In this document: positions 1-8,901 of the stretch, piece after piece | Layout of the letters: every line of letters starts with the position of its first letter | Position numbering within the stretch: position 1 is the stretch's first letter | Source of the DNA: Mesorhizobium sp. ZC-5 | Lineage (GTDB): Bacteria; Pseudomonadota; Alphaproteobacteria; Rhizobiales; Rhizobiaceae | DNA: 64,000 nucleotides | Assembly: GCF_025753855.1 (NCBI RefSeq) | Contig: NZ_JAOWPT010000008.1 | Span: forward strand, 1 to 64,000 | Direction of reading: 5' to 3' | Notes under the pieces: model-generated | The model's database searches: none | What the model was told of the DNA's origin: nothing | Seen by the model: only the letters and a program-made list of their open reading frames with translations | Program-made: the position numbers and the translations under genes

Positions 1-308
1 TCATAGGTGTCGAGGCTGGCATTGCTGCCCGCGATGCCGGCGGAATTGATCAGGATCGAAACCGGGCCGACTTCGGTTTCGACCTCGGCATGTGCACGGG
101 TCAATCCGTCGAGATCGGTGATGTCGACGATCCGGGATGACGCACCGTTTCCGAGGGCGGCCACCGCTTTCTTCAACATATCGCCGTCGCGGTCCCAGAG
201 GCTGACTTTGGCACCCGATTGGAGCAGGCGATGCGCCATTGCAAAGCCCAGGCCTTGTGCGCCGCCGGTCACGACGGCGACCTGATTGTCGAGATCGATC
301 TTGTTCAT
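1..308 (-). CDS. SDR-family NAD(P)-dependent dehydrogenase, N-terminal part (runs off the window)
   Basis: The reading frame starts at an ATG at 306-308 and continues past the left edge, giving about 102 residues. The start carries the dinucleotide-binding glycine motif TGGAQGLG near residue 15, an acidic residue after the second strand (WDRD) and the NSAG motif, all typical of classical short-chain dehydrogenases. The catalytic Ser/Tyr/Lys lie outside the window, so the substrate cannot be judged. The start codon overlaps the stop of the decayed ABC ATPase fragment upstream (ATGA). This suggests the gene was once the distal member of a sugar or polyol transport operon. Confidence 0.85.
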   Translation of the reverse strand, partial: MNKIDLDNQVAVVTGGAQGLGFAMAHRLLQSGAKVSLWDRDGDMLKKAVAALGNGASSRIVDITDLDGLTRAHAEVETEVGPVSILINSAGIAGSNASLDTY

Positions 309-600
309 GTTCTTGCCTTTGAAGTCGCCCGGCCACGAAGGGCAAGGCCATTGCGCGTATCGAAGAACCGCACTTTCGACGGTTCGACGGGTGAAAGTCC
401 GATCGCTGATCCGGCTGTCAGTTCAACCGAAGGGGTGAGAAAGGCGGAAACCAGGAAAATCCCCCACATCCACGCGCACTAGGTTGCGGGAGCCAAGATA
501 TTCTATCGTCCGCACCGTTCCGCGCAACATGGCTGTGTCGGTGTCGTCATGTACCAGATCTTCGGGCCGTATCATCACAGAGCGGGCAACAAAATTGCCC
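305..600 (-). pseudogene. C-terminal remnant of a sugar-type ABC transporter ATPase (TOBE region), frameshifted
   Basis: On the minus strand, residues beginning GNFVARSVMIRPEDL and running to RVDVGDFPGFRL read like the TOBE domain that ends UgpC/MalK-type ATPases. The match then jumps one frame and continues as TPSVELTAGSAIGLSP through FFDTRNGLAL to a TGA at 305-307. The jump is explained by one extra T in a short T run near 440. Everything upstream of about 600, including Walker A, signature and Walker B, is missing and replaced by the region before the MscS gene. This is therefore a truncated and frameshifted remnant, not a working transporter subunit. Confidence 0.65.
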
Positions 601-699
601 GCTCCGCTTCGGCGATGGTCGATTGACGCAGGCCAACTGCCGGGTGATTGTGTGCGACAGACGCAAGCCAGCGAGAACCATAACTCGCGCGAGGGTGGC

Positions 700-2844
700 A
701 TGAGGGCAATTACGATGCTTTGGCGGTTCCTAATCCCGTCCGGCGCGCTATGCGCCGTCGTCCTGTTGTCGGGCGTGTGGCTGGCTGTGATCGACAGTCC
801 TGCGCTTGCTCAGACAAACTCGCCAACGGCGGAAGCGCTTGCCGATGAAAAGGTGCAGCAGCTCCTCAAGATGCTTGACGATCCCGACATCCGCGCGCGG
901 CTGGAAAGCAAGGTGGCGCCGGCGGAAGCGGATGCACCGTCCGCGTCGTCGCAGATGCTGGGATGGGAAGCTACCGTCCGCAATCATCTCCGGGCGACGC
1001 GCGATGCAATTCCGCGTATTCCGGAAGAAGTGGCGAATGCCGTGCAGGTCGTGCGGAGTGAAATCAAAAGAGGCACGATCGTCATTCTCTTCGGCGCCCT
1101 GCTGGCGCTCGGCTTCGGCGCGGAATGGCTGTTCAAGCGGGTGGTTTCTTCAGGGTCGCGGAGCGCCCCGGGCAGGGCAGACGCCATCGTGGCCGCTCCG
1201 GAAAGCACCGCCAGCCGCGCTCTCGCCGAACTGGTGCCGCTCGTTGTGTTCTTCATTGTCTGCGCGGGCGTTTTCTTGGCGTTCGAATGGCCGGCATTGG
1301 TGCGCGTTATCGTGATGACATATCTCGTCGCTTTTGTCGCCGCCCGCCTGGTTGCGGCGATTGCGAGAATACTGCTTTTCCCCGGTGCGGAACGGGCAAA
1401 CGCGGAAAGGGTGCCGGCTCTGCTGCCGATGGGCGAGACCGAGGCGGGTTTCTGGTATCGCCGCGTGGTTGTTTTCACCAGCTATTTGCTGGCCGGCTGG
1501 GCGACAATCAGTCTGTTCCCGCATCTGGGCTTTACTCCGGCGGTCCAGGAGACGGTCGCCTACCTGCTCGGGATCGGCCTTCTGGCGATGGCGATCGAGA
1601 TCGTCTGGCGCCGGCCGCGTAGCGTGGAAACCTATCGGACAAGCATAACCAACTGGTTCCTCACCTTCTACCTGGCCTTGCTTTGGGTGCTTTGGGTTAC
1701 CGGTTCCAACGGCCTCCTCTGGCTCGGCATCTATGCTCTGCTTCTGCCGAAGGCGGTGGCTATCGCCGGCCAGGCGGCGGAATCGGTCACGGCACGCAAG
1801 GAGACCGTTTCATCCGCGAATCCGTTCTGGCGGGTGATGATCGTCCGCGGTACGCGGGCGCTGGTGATCCTGCTTGCTGTTTTATGGATGATGCTGTCCT
1901 TGCGGGTGCATCCGAGTGATTTCGCCGAAAACAACGCGACTATCGCACGGATCATGCGTGCGCTCCTGCAGGGTGTCATCATCCTGCTAGTCGCGGATCT
2001 GCTCTGGCAATTGTCGAAGGCCTACATCGACCGCAAACTGGAGCTGTCGTCGATAGATGATACGGTTACTCCCGCGGAAGCCGCGCGCCGCGGCCGTCTG
2101 CGTACTTTGCTGCCGATTTTCCGGAACATGCTGGCCGTGGTGCTCGCCTGCGTAGCCGTTCTCATGGTGCTGGCGGGGCTCGGCGTCCAGATCGCACCGC
2201 TGATCGCCGGCGCCGGCATATTCGGCGTCGCCATCGGCTTCGGTTCGCAGACCCTGGTCAAGGACGTGCTGAGCGGCGTCTTCTTCATGCTGGATGACGC
2301 GTTCAGGGTCGGAGAGTACATCCAGAGCGGCAGCTACAAGGGAACCGTGGAATCGTTCAGCCTGCGCTCGGTAAGGCTCCGCCACCACCGCGGCCCGGTG
2401 TTCACGGTTCCGTTCGGCGACCTCGGCGCGGTGCAGAACATGAGCCGCGACTGGGTGATCGACAAGTTCATGATCCGCGTTCCGTTCGACACCGACGTCA
2501 AGAAGGTGAAGAAGCTGCTCAAGGGGATCGGAGCCGAAATGCTCGCCGATCCCGAGCTGGCGCCTCAGATCATCGAAACGGTGAAAATGAAGGGCGTGGA
2601 GCAGTTCGGTGATTTCGGCATGGAACTGAGCTTTGCCTTCATGGCCAAGCCGGGCCATCAGTCCGTCGTCCGGCGACGCGCTTATACCATGATCCAGCAG
2701 GCGTTCGCGGCCAACGGCATCGAATTCGCCCAGCCTACTGTCCAGGTGGGAGGCGATGACAAGCCTGCCTCCGCGGCCGCGGCTTCCGCCGCTGAGCGTA
2801 TGCGCAAGGAAGCCGCGTTGGCAGCAGCTGCCGGTGGTGCCTAG
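700..2844 (+). CDS. MscS-family mechanosensitive ion channel with large N-terminal membrane region
   Basis: The 714-residue protein begins at an ATG preceded by GAGGGTGG. The N-terminus has a hydrophobic signal-like segment ending SPALAQ, then a periplasmic stretch of about 90 residues and several membrane helices. The conserved MscS core is at about residues 490-700: a glycine/alanine-rich pore helix (LIAGAGIFGVAIGFGSQTLVKDVLSG) followed by the cytoplasmic beta domain with FRVGEYI and FTVPFGDL. The extra helices and periplasmic part place it with the large YbdG/MscM-like or YnaI-like channels rather than minimal MscS. The role is release of solutes on hypo-osmotic shock. The C-terminus is Ala-rich (SAAAASAAERMRKEAALAAA). 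Confidence 0.9.
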   Translation: MRAITMLWRFLIPSGALCAVVLLSGVWLAVIDSPALAQTNSPTAEALADEKVQQLLKMLDDPDIRARLESKVAPAEADAPSASSQMLGWEATVRNHLRATRDAIPRIPEEVANAVQVVRSEIKRGTIVILFGALLALGFGAEWLFKRVVSSGSRSAPGRADAIVAAPESTASRALAELVPLVVFFIVCAGVFLAFEWPALVRVIVMTYLVAFVAARLVAAIARILLFPGAERANAERVPALLPMGETEAGFWYRRVVVFTSYLLAGWATISLFPHLGFTPAVQETVAYLLGIGLLAMAIEIVWRRPRSVETYRTSITNWFLTFYLALLWVLWVTGSNGLLWLGIYALLLPKAVAIAGQAAESVTARKETVSSANPFWRVMIVRGTRALVILLAVLWMMLSLRVHPSDFAENNATIARIMRALLQGVIILLVADLLWQLSKAYIDRKLELSSIDDTVTPAEAARRGRLRTLLPIFRNMLAVVLACVAVLMVLAGLGVQIAPLIAGAGIFGVAIGFGSQTLVKDVLSGVFFMLDDAFRVGEYIQSGSYKGTVESFSLRSVRLRHHRGPVFTVPFGDLGAVQNMSRDWVIDKFMIRVPFDTDVKKVKKLLKGIGAEMLADPELAPQIIETVKMKGVEQFGDFGMELSFAFMAKPGHQSVVRRRAYTMIQQAFAANGIEFAQPTVQVGGDDKPASAAAASAAERMRKEAALAAAAGGA

Positions 2845-3053
2845 CCGGCTAGGCTATCCACCGGTTCGACAGCGCCTGCGGATTTCTGGGATGGCATGGT
2901 CGCTGTTTCATTTTCGGCGACCAATCTGGGGCTGGACTTGCCGGCAGGATTGCGCGGGCTCGAGGCGCCTGCCGGGCCGTTCGCCGTTTCATTTGACAAT
3001 CCGCCCCGGTTTTCTGTTATTCCGGCGCCGAATTGCCAGCATCGGATAATCGC

Positions 3054-4370
3054 ATGACCAATGTTGCCCTCACCGGGCTTGCCCGCGATCTCGCAAGACG
3101 CGCCGACGAAGGTCGTCCGGTGCGCATCGGCGTCATCGGCTCGGGCGAAATGGGCACCGACCTGGTGACGCAGGGCATGCTGATGAAGGGCATAGAGGTT
3201 TGCGCGATCTCGACGCGGCGCCCGCACACCGCCCGCGACGCGATCAGGATCGCCTATGGCGACGAGGCGATGGCGCGCGAGGCGCAAACCGCGTCCGCGG
3301 TCACCCAGGCTATCGAGAGCGGCAGGATCGCCATCACGTCGAATGAACTATTGGTCACCAATCCGATGATCGACGTGGTTGTCGATGCCACGGGCAAGCC
3401 TGGCGTCGCCGCCGATTTCGACCTGATGGCGATGGAGCACGGCAAGCACCTTGTGATGATGAATGTCGAAGCTGACGTCACCATCGGTGCCTTTTTGAAG
3501 AAGGAGGCTGACCGGCTGGGCGTCGTTTATTCGGTCGGCGCAGGCGACGAGCCGTCGAGTTGCATGGAACTGATCGAGTTCGCCACTGCGCTCGGCTACA
3601 CCATCGTCTCCGCCGGCAAGGGCAAGAATAATCCGTTGAATCACGATGCCGTCCCGGACGATTATCGCGAGGAGGCGACACGCCGCAATATGAACCCGCG
3701 CATGCTTGTCGAGTTCGTCGACGGGTCCAAGACCATGGTGGAGATGGCGGCGATCGCCAACGCCACCGGCCTGGTGCCGGACGTTCCCGGCATGCATGGT
3801 CCCCGGGCCGACCGCGACGATATGGTCAAGGTGCTGATCCCGCGCGAGGATGGCGGCATCCTGCACAAGAAGGGCGTCGTCGACTACACGGTCGGCAAGG
3901 GTGTGGCGCCTGGCGTCTTCGTCATCGTCGAGGCAACGCACCCGCGCATCATCGAGCGCATGGACGACCTTCACATCGGCAAGGGGCCATATTACAGCTT
4001 CTTCCGCCCATACCACCTGACATCCCTGGAAGTGCCGCTGACGGCGGCGCGCATCGCGCTCTACGGCAGGCCGGACATGGTGCCGCTGCCGACCCCCGTG
4101 GCCGAGGTGTGTGCTGTCGCCAAGCGCGATCTCGCCGCCGGCGAGACCTTCGATGCCATCGGCGAGACCTGCTACCGTTCCTGGACGATGACCGTTGCCG
4201 AAGCACGCGCAGGCCACGCGGTCCCTGTAGGCCTCCTGGAAGGCGGCAAGGTGCTTAGGCCGGTCCGCAAGGGTGAATTGCTGACCACCGCGAACGCAGC
4301 ACCCGATACCAGCACAAACCTTTTCCGCTTGCGCCAGCGTCAGGACCAGATGTTTCTGGAAACCGCCTGA
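3054..4370 (+). CDS. COG4091-type NAD(P)-dependent oxidoreductase with C-terminal SAF domain
   Basis: The protein has 438 residues from the ATG at 3054; an in-frame TTG 21 bases upstream is less likely. The N-terminal half is a homoserine-dehydrogenase-like Rossmann domain (RIGVIGSGEMGTDL near residue 25, then DVVVDATGKPG). The last 100 residues resemble a SAF domain (VAKRDLAAGETF). This architecture is annotated as predicted homoserine dehydrogenase with SAF domain. To my knowledge some relatives act in branched sugar-acid catabolism, such as D-apionate oxidoisomerase. No aspartate- or apiose-pathway neighbours are present, so the substrate is unknown. Confidence 0.8.
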   Translation: MTNVALTGLARDLARRADEGRPVRIGVIGSGEMGTDLVTQGMLMKGIEVCAISTRRPHTARDAIRIAYGDEAMAREAQTASAVTQAIESGRIAITSNELLVTNPMIDVVVDATGKPGVAADFDLMAMEHGKHLVMMNVEADVTIGAFLKKEADRLGVVYSVGAGDEPSSCMELIEFATALGYTIVSAGKGKNNPLNHDAVPDDYREEATRRNMNPRMLVEFVDGSKTMVEMAAIANATGLVPDVPGMHGPRADRDDMVKVLIPREDGGILHKKGVVDYTVGKGVAPGVFVIVEATHPRIIERMDDLHIGKGPYYSFFRPYHLTSLEVPLTAARIALYGRPDMVPLPTPVAEVCAVAKRDLAAGETFDAIGETCYRSWTMTVAEARAGHAVPVGLLEGGKVLRPVRKGELLTTANAAPDTSTNLFRLRQRQDQMFLETA

Positions 4371-4373
4371 CGG

Positions 4374-5186
4374 TTATTTCCCAAGCTCGATCGACCGTAG
4401 CCGCGCCGCTTCGACCGCTTCGCCGACCAGCTTCGTCAGCCGGTCTTCTCCCATTAGCACGGCCAGCGCCGCCGCGGTGGTGCCGTTCGGGCTGGTCACC
4501 TGCTGGCGCAGCGCGCCCGGCTCTTCGCGGCTTTCGGCGGCTAGGCTCGCCGCTCCGTAGACCGTCTGCATGGCGAGCAGCTTGGCCGTGTCCCGCGGCA
4601 ACCCGGCCTTGCCGGCCGCTTCGGTCAATGCTTCGATGAAGTGGAACACGTAAGCCGGCCCCGAACCGGAAACTGCCGTCACCGCGTCCATCAGCGCCTC
4701 GTCCTCGATCGCCGCGACCTCGCCGCTTGCCGACAGCAAGCCGTTGACGAAATCGCTCGCGCTGTCGGTGACCAGGCCGTTCGCCACGGTCACCATCATG
4801 CCTTTGCCGATCGCCGCCGGCGTGTTGGGCATGCAGCGGATGACGGGGACAGCGCCCAGGATTTCCTCGAAGGTGGCGATCGGCGTGCCGGCGGCGATGC
4901 TGAGAAACGTCGTCTGGCCTTCGGCAAATCGTCTGTAGCCGGCGACGACGTCGCGCATCACCTGCGGCTTCACCGCGAACATGACCAGCGTCGGTTTCAA
5001 CGCGCCTGGCAATGCATCGCTGTTCGCCACCGCGTGGCTGCCGAGTTCCGCGGCGCGCTGGCGCAACGCATCGTTCGGTTCCACCACCCACACATCGGAC
5101 GCGGCAAGCCGGCCGGATTTCACCCAGCCGGAAAGCATGGCATAGCCCATATTGCCGCAACCGGCCAAAACCACTGTCGATGTCAT
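4374..5186 (-). CDS. proC: Pyrroline-5-carboxylate reductase
   Basis: The 270-residue protein reduces pyrroline-5-carboxylate to proline, the last step of proline synthesis, in the cytoplasm. The start is the ATG at 5184-5186, which places the nucleotide motif AGCGNMG at residues 8-14. The family signature AVSGSGPAYVFHFIEAL is near residue 160, followed by the conserved helix ending in SPNGTTAAAL, where substrate binding residues lie. Length is normal for the family. It converges on the dehydrogenase gene to its left with only three bases between the stops, and is not in an obvious operon. Confidence 0.95.
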   Translation of the reverse strand: MTSTVVLAGCGNMGYAMLSGWVKSGRLAASDVWVVEPNDALRQRAAELGSHAVANSDALPGALKPTLVMFAVKPQVMRDVVAGYRRFAEGQTTFLSIAAGTPIATFEEILGAVPVIRCMPNTPAAIGKGMMVTVANGLVTDSASDFVNGLLSASGEVAAIEDEALMDAVTAVSGSGPAYVFHFIEALTEAAGKAGLPRDTAKLLAMQTVYGAASLAAESREEPGALRQQVTSPNGTTAAALAVLMGEDRLTKLVGEAVEAARLRSIELGK

Positions 5187-5268
5187 CGTCTGGATTCTCC
5201 CTTGACGCGGGACATAGCCCGACAAACGCGCGGGAGGAAGATGGAATGAGGCGGCTGTGGCCGATTGC

Positions 5269-6579
5269 TCAGCGCCGCGCCGCCTTCACCGGAAAGCGGG
5301 CCACCAGCCGCAAGCCGAGCGCCGCCAGGACGAGAAACAGCCACACCGGATCGGCACGACGGAAGAAGAACGATTCCAGGAACGCATTGAGCGTCGTAAA
5401 CAGCAGCACCATCATGAAGAAGTCGGCGAGATAGATGTTTTCCTTCAGCAGCGGCGTGCGCATGTAGTCGAACAGCGGCGCGATCAGCAAGGTGACGACG
5501 GCCACGCCCAGTGCCGGCAGGCCCATGATCACGGCGATGTCGAGATAGCCGTTATGCCCGTGCACGATGCCGCTGATGTCCCAGTCCTGGTCGAAGGATT
5601 TCATTTCGATCACGGCCGGCGTCCCCCAGAAACTCTCGTAGCCGTAACCGATCCAGGGTTGCTTCAGGATCATCTCGCCGGAGTACTTCCACAGCTCGGT
5701 GCGGCCGGTATAGGTAAGGCCGGGCGCGAGCTGGTCGGCAAGGTAGCCGAGCGGGCCGATGAACACGATGCCGATCGTCGCCAATCCGGTTCCCACAATC
5801 GCAATGGTGAAGAAGATTGGCGTCAGCAGGCGCATGCCGATTATGCCGGGCATGGCAACCAGTCCGATTGCGAGCGGAACCAGTCCGACAGTGGTCTTGG
5901 AGCCGGTGTTGGCCATAAAGAATAGGGCGGTTGCGAACAGCAGCGCGCCAATCCATTTCCAGCCGCGGCGGTAGAGATAGAGACCGCCGAAGCTGAAGCA
6001 GGCCATCACCGGTCCTGCAAGGTTCTTGTGCTGGAAAACACCGCGCCAGAAGCCGGCGTGCTGCGGCTCGAGCGAGTCGGCGGTGTGCTTGGCGATATCC
6101 GGATAGATGACAAGTCCGATATAGCTCAGTGACACCACAGCGAATCCCGCAAAGGCAAGCGCGGTGGAAAATGCGTCGGCGTCGCGCGGCAGGGCCAGGA
6201 TAGCCGCCATCGCCAGGATGCCGATCACCGTGAAGGAGGCGGCACGCGCCGCCGCCGACGGGTCCGTCGCATGCAGGACCGAAAAAACCAGGCAGCCGAG
6301 CAGCAACAGCCACCACGGACTGAACAGTGCTGCCAGAACGCGGCGGTCGACGAATGCCGTCAATCCAAAGATGGCGAGGCCGCCGATCGCGCTGAATCCA
6401 AGCTGGTTGACGACGTCGCCGCCTTCCATGACGTTTTCGCCGCTGAGCTGGAACGGTCGGAAGGAAATTATGATGACGGCGAACATCAGCGCCGACAGGG
6501 CGGTGGTGATACGCCGCGTCGTGAAGGCGGCGAGGAGCCCGCCTGGCTCAGTTCTTCTCAGGCTGGCGGTATTGCTCAT
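5269..6579 (-). CDS. O-antigen ligase/ExoQ-family polysaccharide polymerase
   Basis: This is an integral membrane protein of about 436 residues with ten or more hydrophobic helices and a large central periplasmic loop. The late motif GYGYESFWG followed by HGHNGYLDIAVIMGLP matches ExoQ/Wzy-type members of the O-antigen ligase family. They join lipid-linked repeat units in the periplasm. Starts at 6579 and 6585 are both possible and overlap the end of the upstream glycosyltransferase gene by about 30 bases, which points to translational coupling. It is the last gene of a minus-strand pair. Confidence 0.85.
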   Translation of the reverse strand: MSNTASLRRTEPGGLLAAFTTRRITTALSALMFAVIIISFRPFQLSGENVMEGGDVVNQLGFSAIGGLAIFGLTAFVDRRVLAALFSPWWLLLLGCLVFSVLHATDPSAAARAASFTVIGILAMAAILALPRDADAFSTALAFAGFAVVSLSYIGLVIYPDIAKHTADSLEPQHAGFWRGVFQHKNLAGPVMACFSFGGLYLYRRGWKWIGALLFATALFFMANTGSKTTVGLVPLAIGLVAMPGIIGMRLLTPIFFTIAIVGTGLATIGIVFIGPLGYLADQLAPGLTYTGRTELWKYSGEMILKQPWIGYGYESFWGTPAVIEMKSFDQDWDISGIVHGHNGYLDIAVIMGLPALGVAVVTLLIAPLFDYMRTPLLKENIYLADFFMMVLLFTTLNAFLESFFFRRADPVWLFLVLAALGLRLVARFPVKAARR

Positions 6580-7546
6580 TGGCATATCCGAATTCCGCAA
6601 GCACGCGGCCGAGCGCCACATAGATTGGGTAAAGTGCGGTTGAAACCGACCCGGTCCGGGCCAGCCTGAGCGTCCCGCGGAACGGAGAAGCAGCCAGCAG
6701 CGCCAGGCTTTTGGCAAAAACCTTCAGGCCGGCCAGCGGTTCGCCGGCGCGTTTCTTCTTTTCGACCAGGGTGGAGATCACCCCGTTGCGCAGCGATCGT
6801 GCGCGTATCCAGTCCGCCTCGACGCGCCGTGCCGGCACCATCTCCAGGGTCTTGGCTTCGGCGCACCAGGCGAGCCGAAACCCGGCTTGCCGGGAGCGGC
6901 TCAGGAAGTCGGAATCGCCGCCGCCCATGAAGTTGAATCGGAGATCGAGGAAAGGCGGTCCCATCCGCATCAGCACGTTGCGGCCAAGCAGGAGGTTTCC
7001 CGACGAATAGAGCGCCTCGACCAATCCGGTCTTCGCGTAAGGCGGCGCGAACACCGGATGTGCGGCCCATCTGGCATGCGATGCATCTTCAAACACCGGC
7101 ACCTGCGGCCCACCGACAATGTCGGCGCCCAGCGTCTCGCTGGCTGCGCACATGCGCTCCAGCCATTCCGGATCGGCAAGTTCGTCATCGTCGATGACGA
7201 GCAGGTGCTCGAAATCCGGGAAATGCAGCAGCGCCGTTTGCCAGCCGGCATTGTAGGCGCTGCAATTGCCGCGTTCATGCGCGACGATCAGCATGCCCTG
7301 GACCTCGCTGCTTTCGAAAAGTGGCAATGCAGCCATGGCGCCCTCGCGAGCGTCGGCTTCGTTCTCCATGACGATCACGGCAAAGCGGCGGCTGGTCTGC
7401 TGGGCTTGCAGCGAGGCAAGTGTTTCCAGCAACTGCACGGGCCGGCGGAATGTCGGCACCGTGACGACTGCCCGGAACGTTTCCGGTTGCAAACCGGGCG
7501 AGCGCGCGAGAATCGAGATGGAACCGTCGGACGGGTTTGAATTCAT
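6548..7546 (-). CDS. Family 2 glycosyltransferase
   Basis: The protein has about 332 residues from the ATG at 7544-7546; a GTG at 7610-7612 would add 22 residues. It starts with the GT-A motif VVTVPTFRRP and has the nucleotide-sugar and metal-binding acidic cluster VIDDDE. The acceptor-site region GGGDSDFLSR (a variant of the G-G-E/D-D motif) follows. It probably adds one sugar to the lipid-linked repeat unit on the cytoplasmic face of the membrane. Its 3' end overlaps the polymerase gene. It is divergent from the next glycosyltransferase gene across about 180 bases. Confidence 0.88.
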   Translation of the reverse strand: MNSNPSDGSISILARSPGLQPETFRAVVTVPTFRRPVQLLETLASLQAQQTSRRFAVIVMENEADAREGAMAALPLFESSEVQGMLIVAHERGNCSAYNAGWQTALLHFPDFEHLLVIDDDELADPEWLERMCAASETLGADIVGGPQVPVFEDASHARWAAHPVFAPPYAKTGLVEALYSSGNLLLGRNVLMRMGPPFLDLRFNFMGGGDSDFLSRSRQAGFRLAWCAEAKTLEMVPARRVEADWIRARSLRNGVISTLVEKKKRAGEPLAGLKVFAKSLALLAASPFRGTLRLARTGSVSTALYPIYVALGRVLAEFGYANEQYRQPEKN

Positions 7547-7725
7547 GCGGCTGCCAGGATCTTGGTGATCGTCCCGATAAAATCCTGTTTCGTTTAACTT
7601 TTCGTTAAACACCTTGGGAGACAGGCTCCGATATTGGCGCGGCAGCGCTTTCGGTCGCGCATTTTCAAGTCGCGCTTAATCAACACTTCACCGCCCTTTG
7701 CTACCGGAAGGCATAGGACAGGTTC

Positions 7726-8901
7726 ATGCATCTGGTATTCGTTACCTCGATCGTGCCGCATGCGGCACCGGCAACCGGCTACGAGATCGCCAATGCAGCG
7801 ATCATCGACGCGTTGCGCCGGGCAGGCGTGCGCGTCACTGTCCTCGGCTATGCATGGCCTGGCAAACAGCCTTCCGATCCGGAAAACACCGTTGTTCTCG
7901 GCGCGGTCGACGTCCGCACTGAAAATGCCTCGCTGCCGCAGAAGATCGAATGGCTGGGTAAGGCGATGGCGGCCGGCATCACCTTCTCGTCAATCAAACT
8001 GCGTGCGGCGACGCCCGCCGACGTGAAGGCCGCGCTCGCCACGGTCGAGCCGTACGACGGCTACATCGTCAATGCGGTGCAATTCGCCGGTGCCTTCGAG
8101 GGCCTTTTCGAGGACAAGCCGTCGATCTTCGTGGCGCACAATGTCGAGTTTCGGTCGGCCGAGGAAAATGCCGAGGCCGCCGGCGGTTTGCTGCAGAAGT
8201 TCCTGTACCGGCGCGAGGCGCGGCTGCTGAAGGGGATGGAGGCGAGGCTTTGCACCAACGCCAGTTTCGTGTTCACGCTGGCCGACGAGGATCGGGCAGC
8301 TCTCGGCGTCGATGGAAAATCAAGGTCGGCCGCCCTGCCTCTCGTTACCCGCCCTTTGCCGCCTCCGGTTCCATCGCAGCGGCAGATCGTTTGCGACGCC
8401 GCTCTTATCGGCACCTGGACCTGGCAACCCAACCGGATCGGCCTCGACTGGTTCCTGGATTCGGTCGTGCCGCATCTGCCGGATGATTTTCGCGTCCATA
8501 TCGCCGGCCACCTTCCGGCGGGCCTCTCGTCGCCGCATCCCGGCGTCAGCTTTGTCGGCCGCGTCCCGGACGCCACCGAATTTGTGCGTGGCGCCGCCGT
8601 CATTCCGCTGATCAGCCGCGCCGGCACCGGTGTCCAGTTGAAGTCGATCGAGACCTTCGAACTTGGTCTGCCCGCGGTCGCGACAACGCGCTCGCTGCGC
8701 GGCATCGACAGGATACCCGAGAACTGCGTTGTTGCCGATGATGAGCAGGAGTTTGCGGAAGCGCTTCTGAGATTGGCAAAAGGCGGCGGTTTCGATGTCG
8801 ATGGCGGCGACTTCTACCGTCGCCAGCGCGACGCCCTCGATGCCCAGATACGTCTCGGCCTTGCGAAGATTGGCGCGGCCGGTCAAAGAGCGGCGGCATG
8901 A
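7726..8901 (+). CDS. Glycosyltransferase of GT-B type (GT4-like)
   Basis: The protein has 391 residues. The opening MHLVFVTSIVPHAAPATGYEIAN is a typical GT-B start (short strand, then a glycine-containing loop). The C-terminal half carries the donor-site segment GVQLKSIETFELGLPAVATTRSLRGI, with the conserved Glu of the retaining GT4 pattern. It probably acts in repeat-unit assembly. The last codon overlaps the start of the next gene (ATGA at 8898-8901), so the two are translationally coupled. Confidence 0.82.
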   Translation: MHLVFVTSIVPHAAPATGYEIANAAIIDALRRAGVRVTVLGYAWPGKQPSDPENTVVLGAVDVRTENASLPQKIEWLGKAMAAGITFSSIKLRAATPADVKAALATVEPYDGYIVNAVQFAGAFEGLFEDKPSIFVAHNVEFRSAEENAEAAGGLLQKFLYRREARLLKGMEARLCTNASFVFTLADEDRAALGVDGKSRSAALPLVTRPLPPPVPSQRQIVCDAALIGTWTWQPNRIGLDWFLDSVVPHLPDDFRVHIAGHLPAGLSSPHPGVSFVGRVPDATEFVRGAAVIPLISRAGTGVQLKSIETFELGLPAVATTRSLRGIDRIPENCVVADDEQEFAEALLRLAKGGGFDVDGGDFYRRQRDALDAQIRLGLAKIGAAGQRAAA

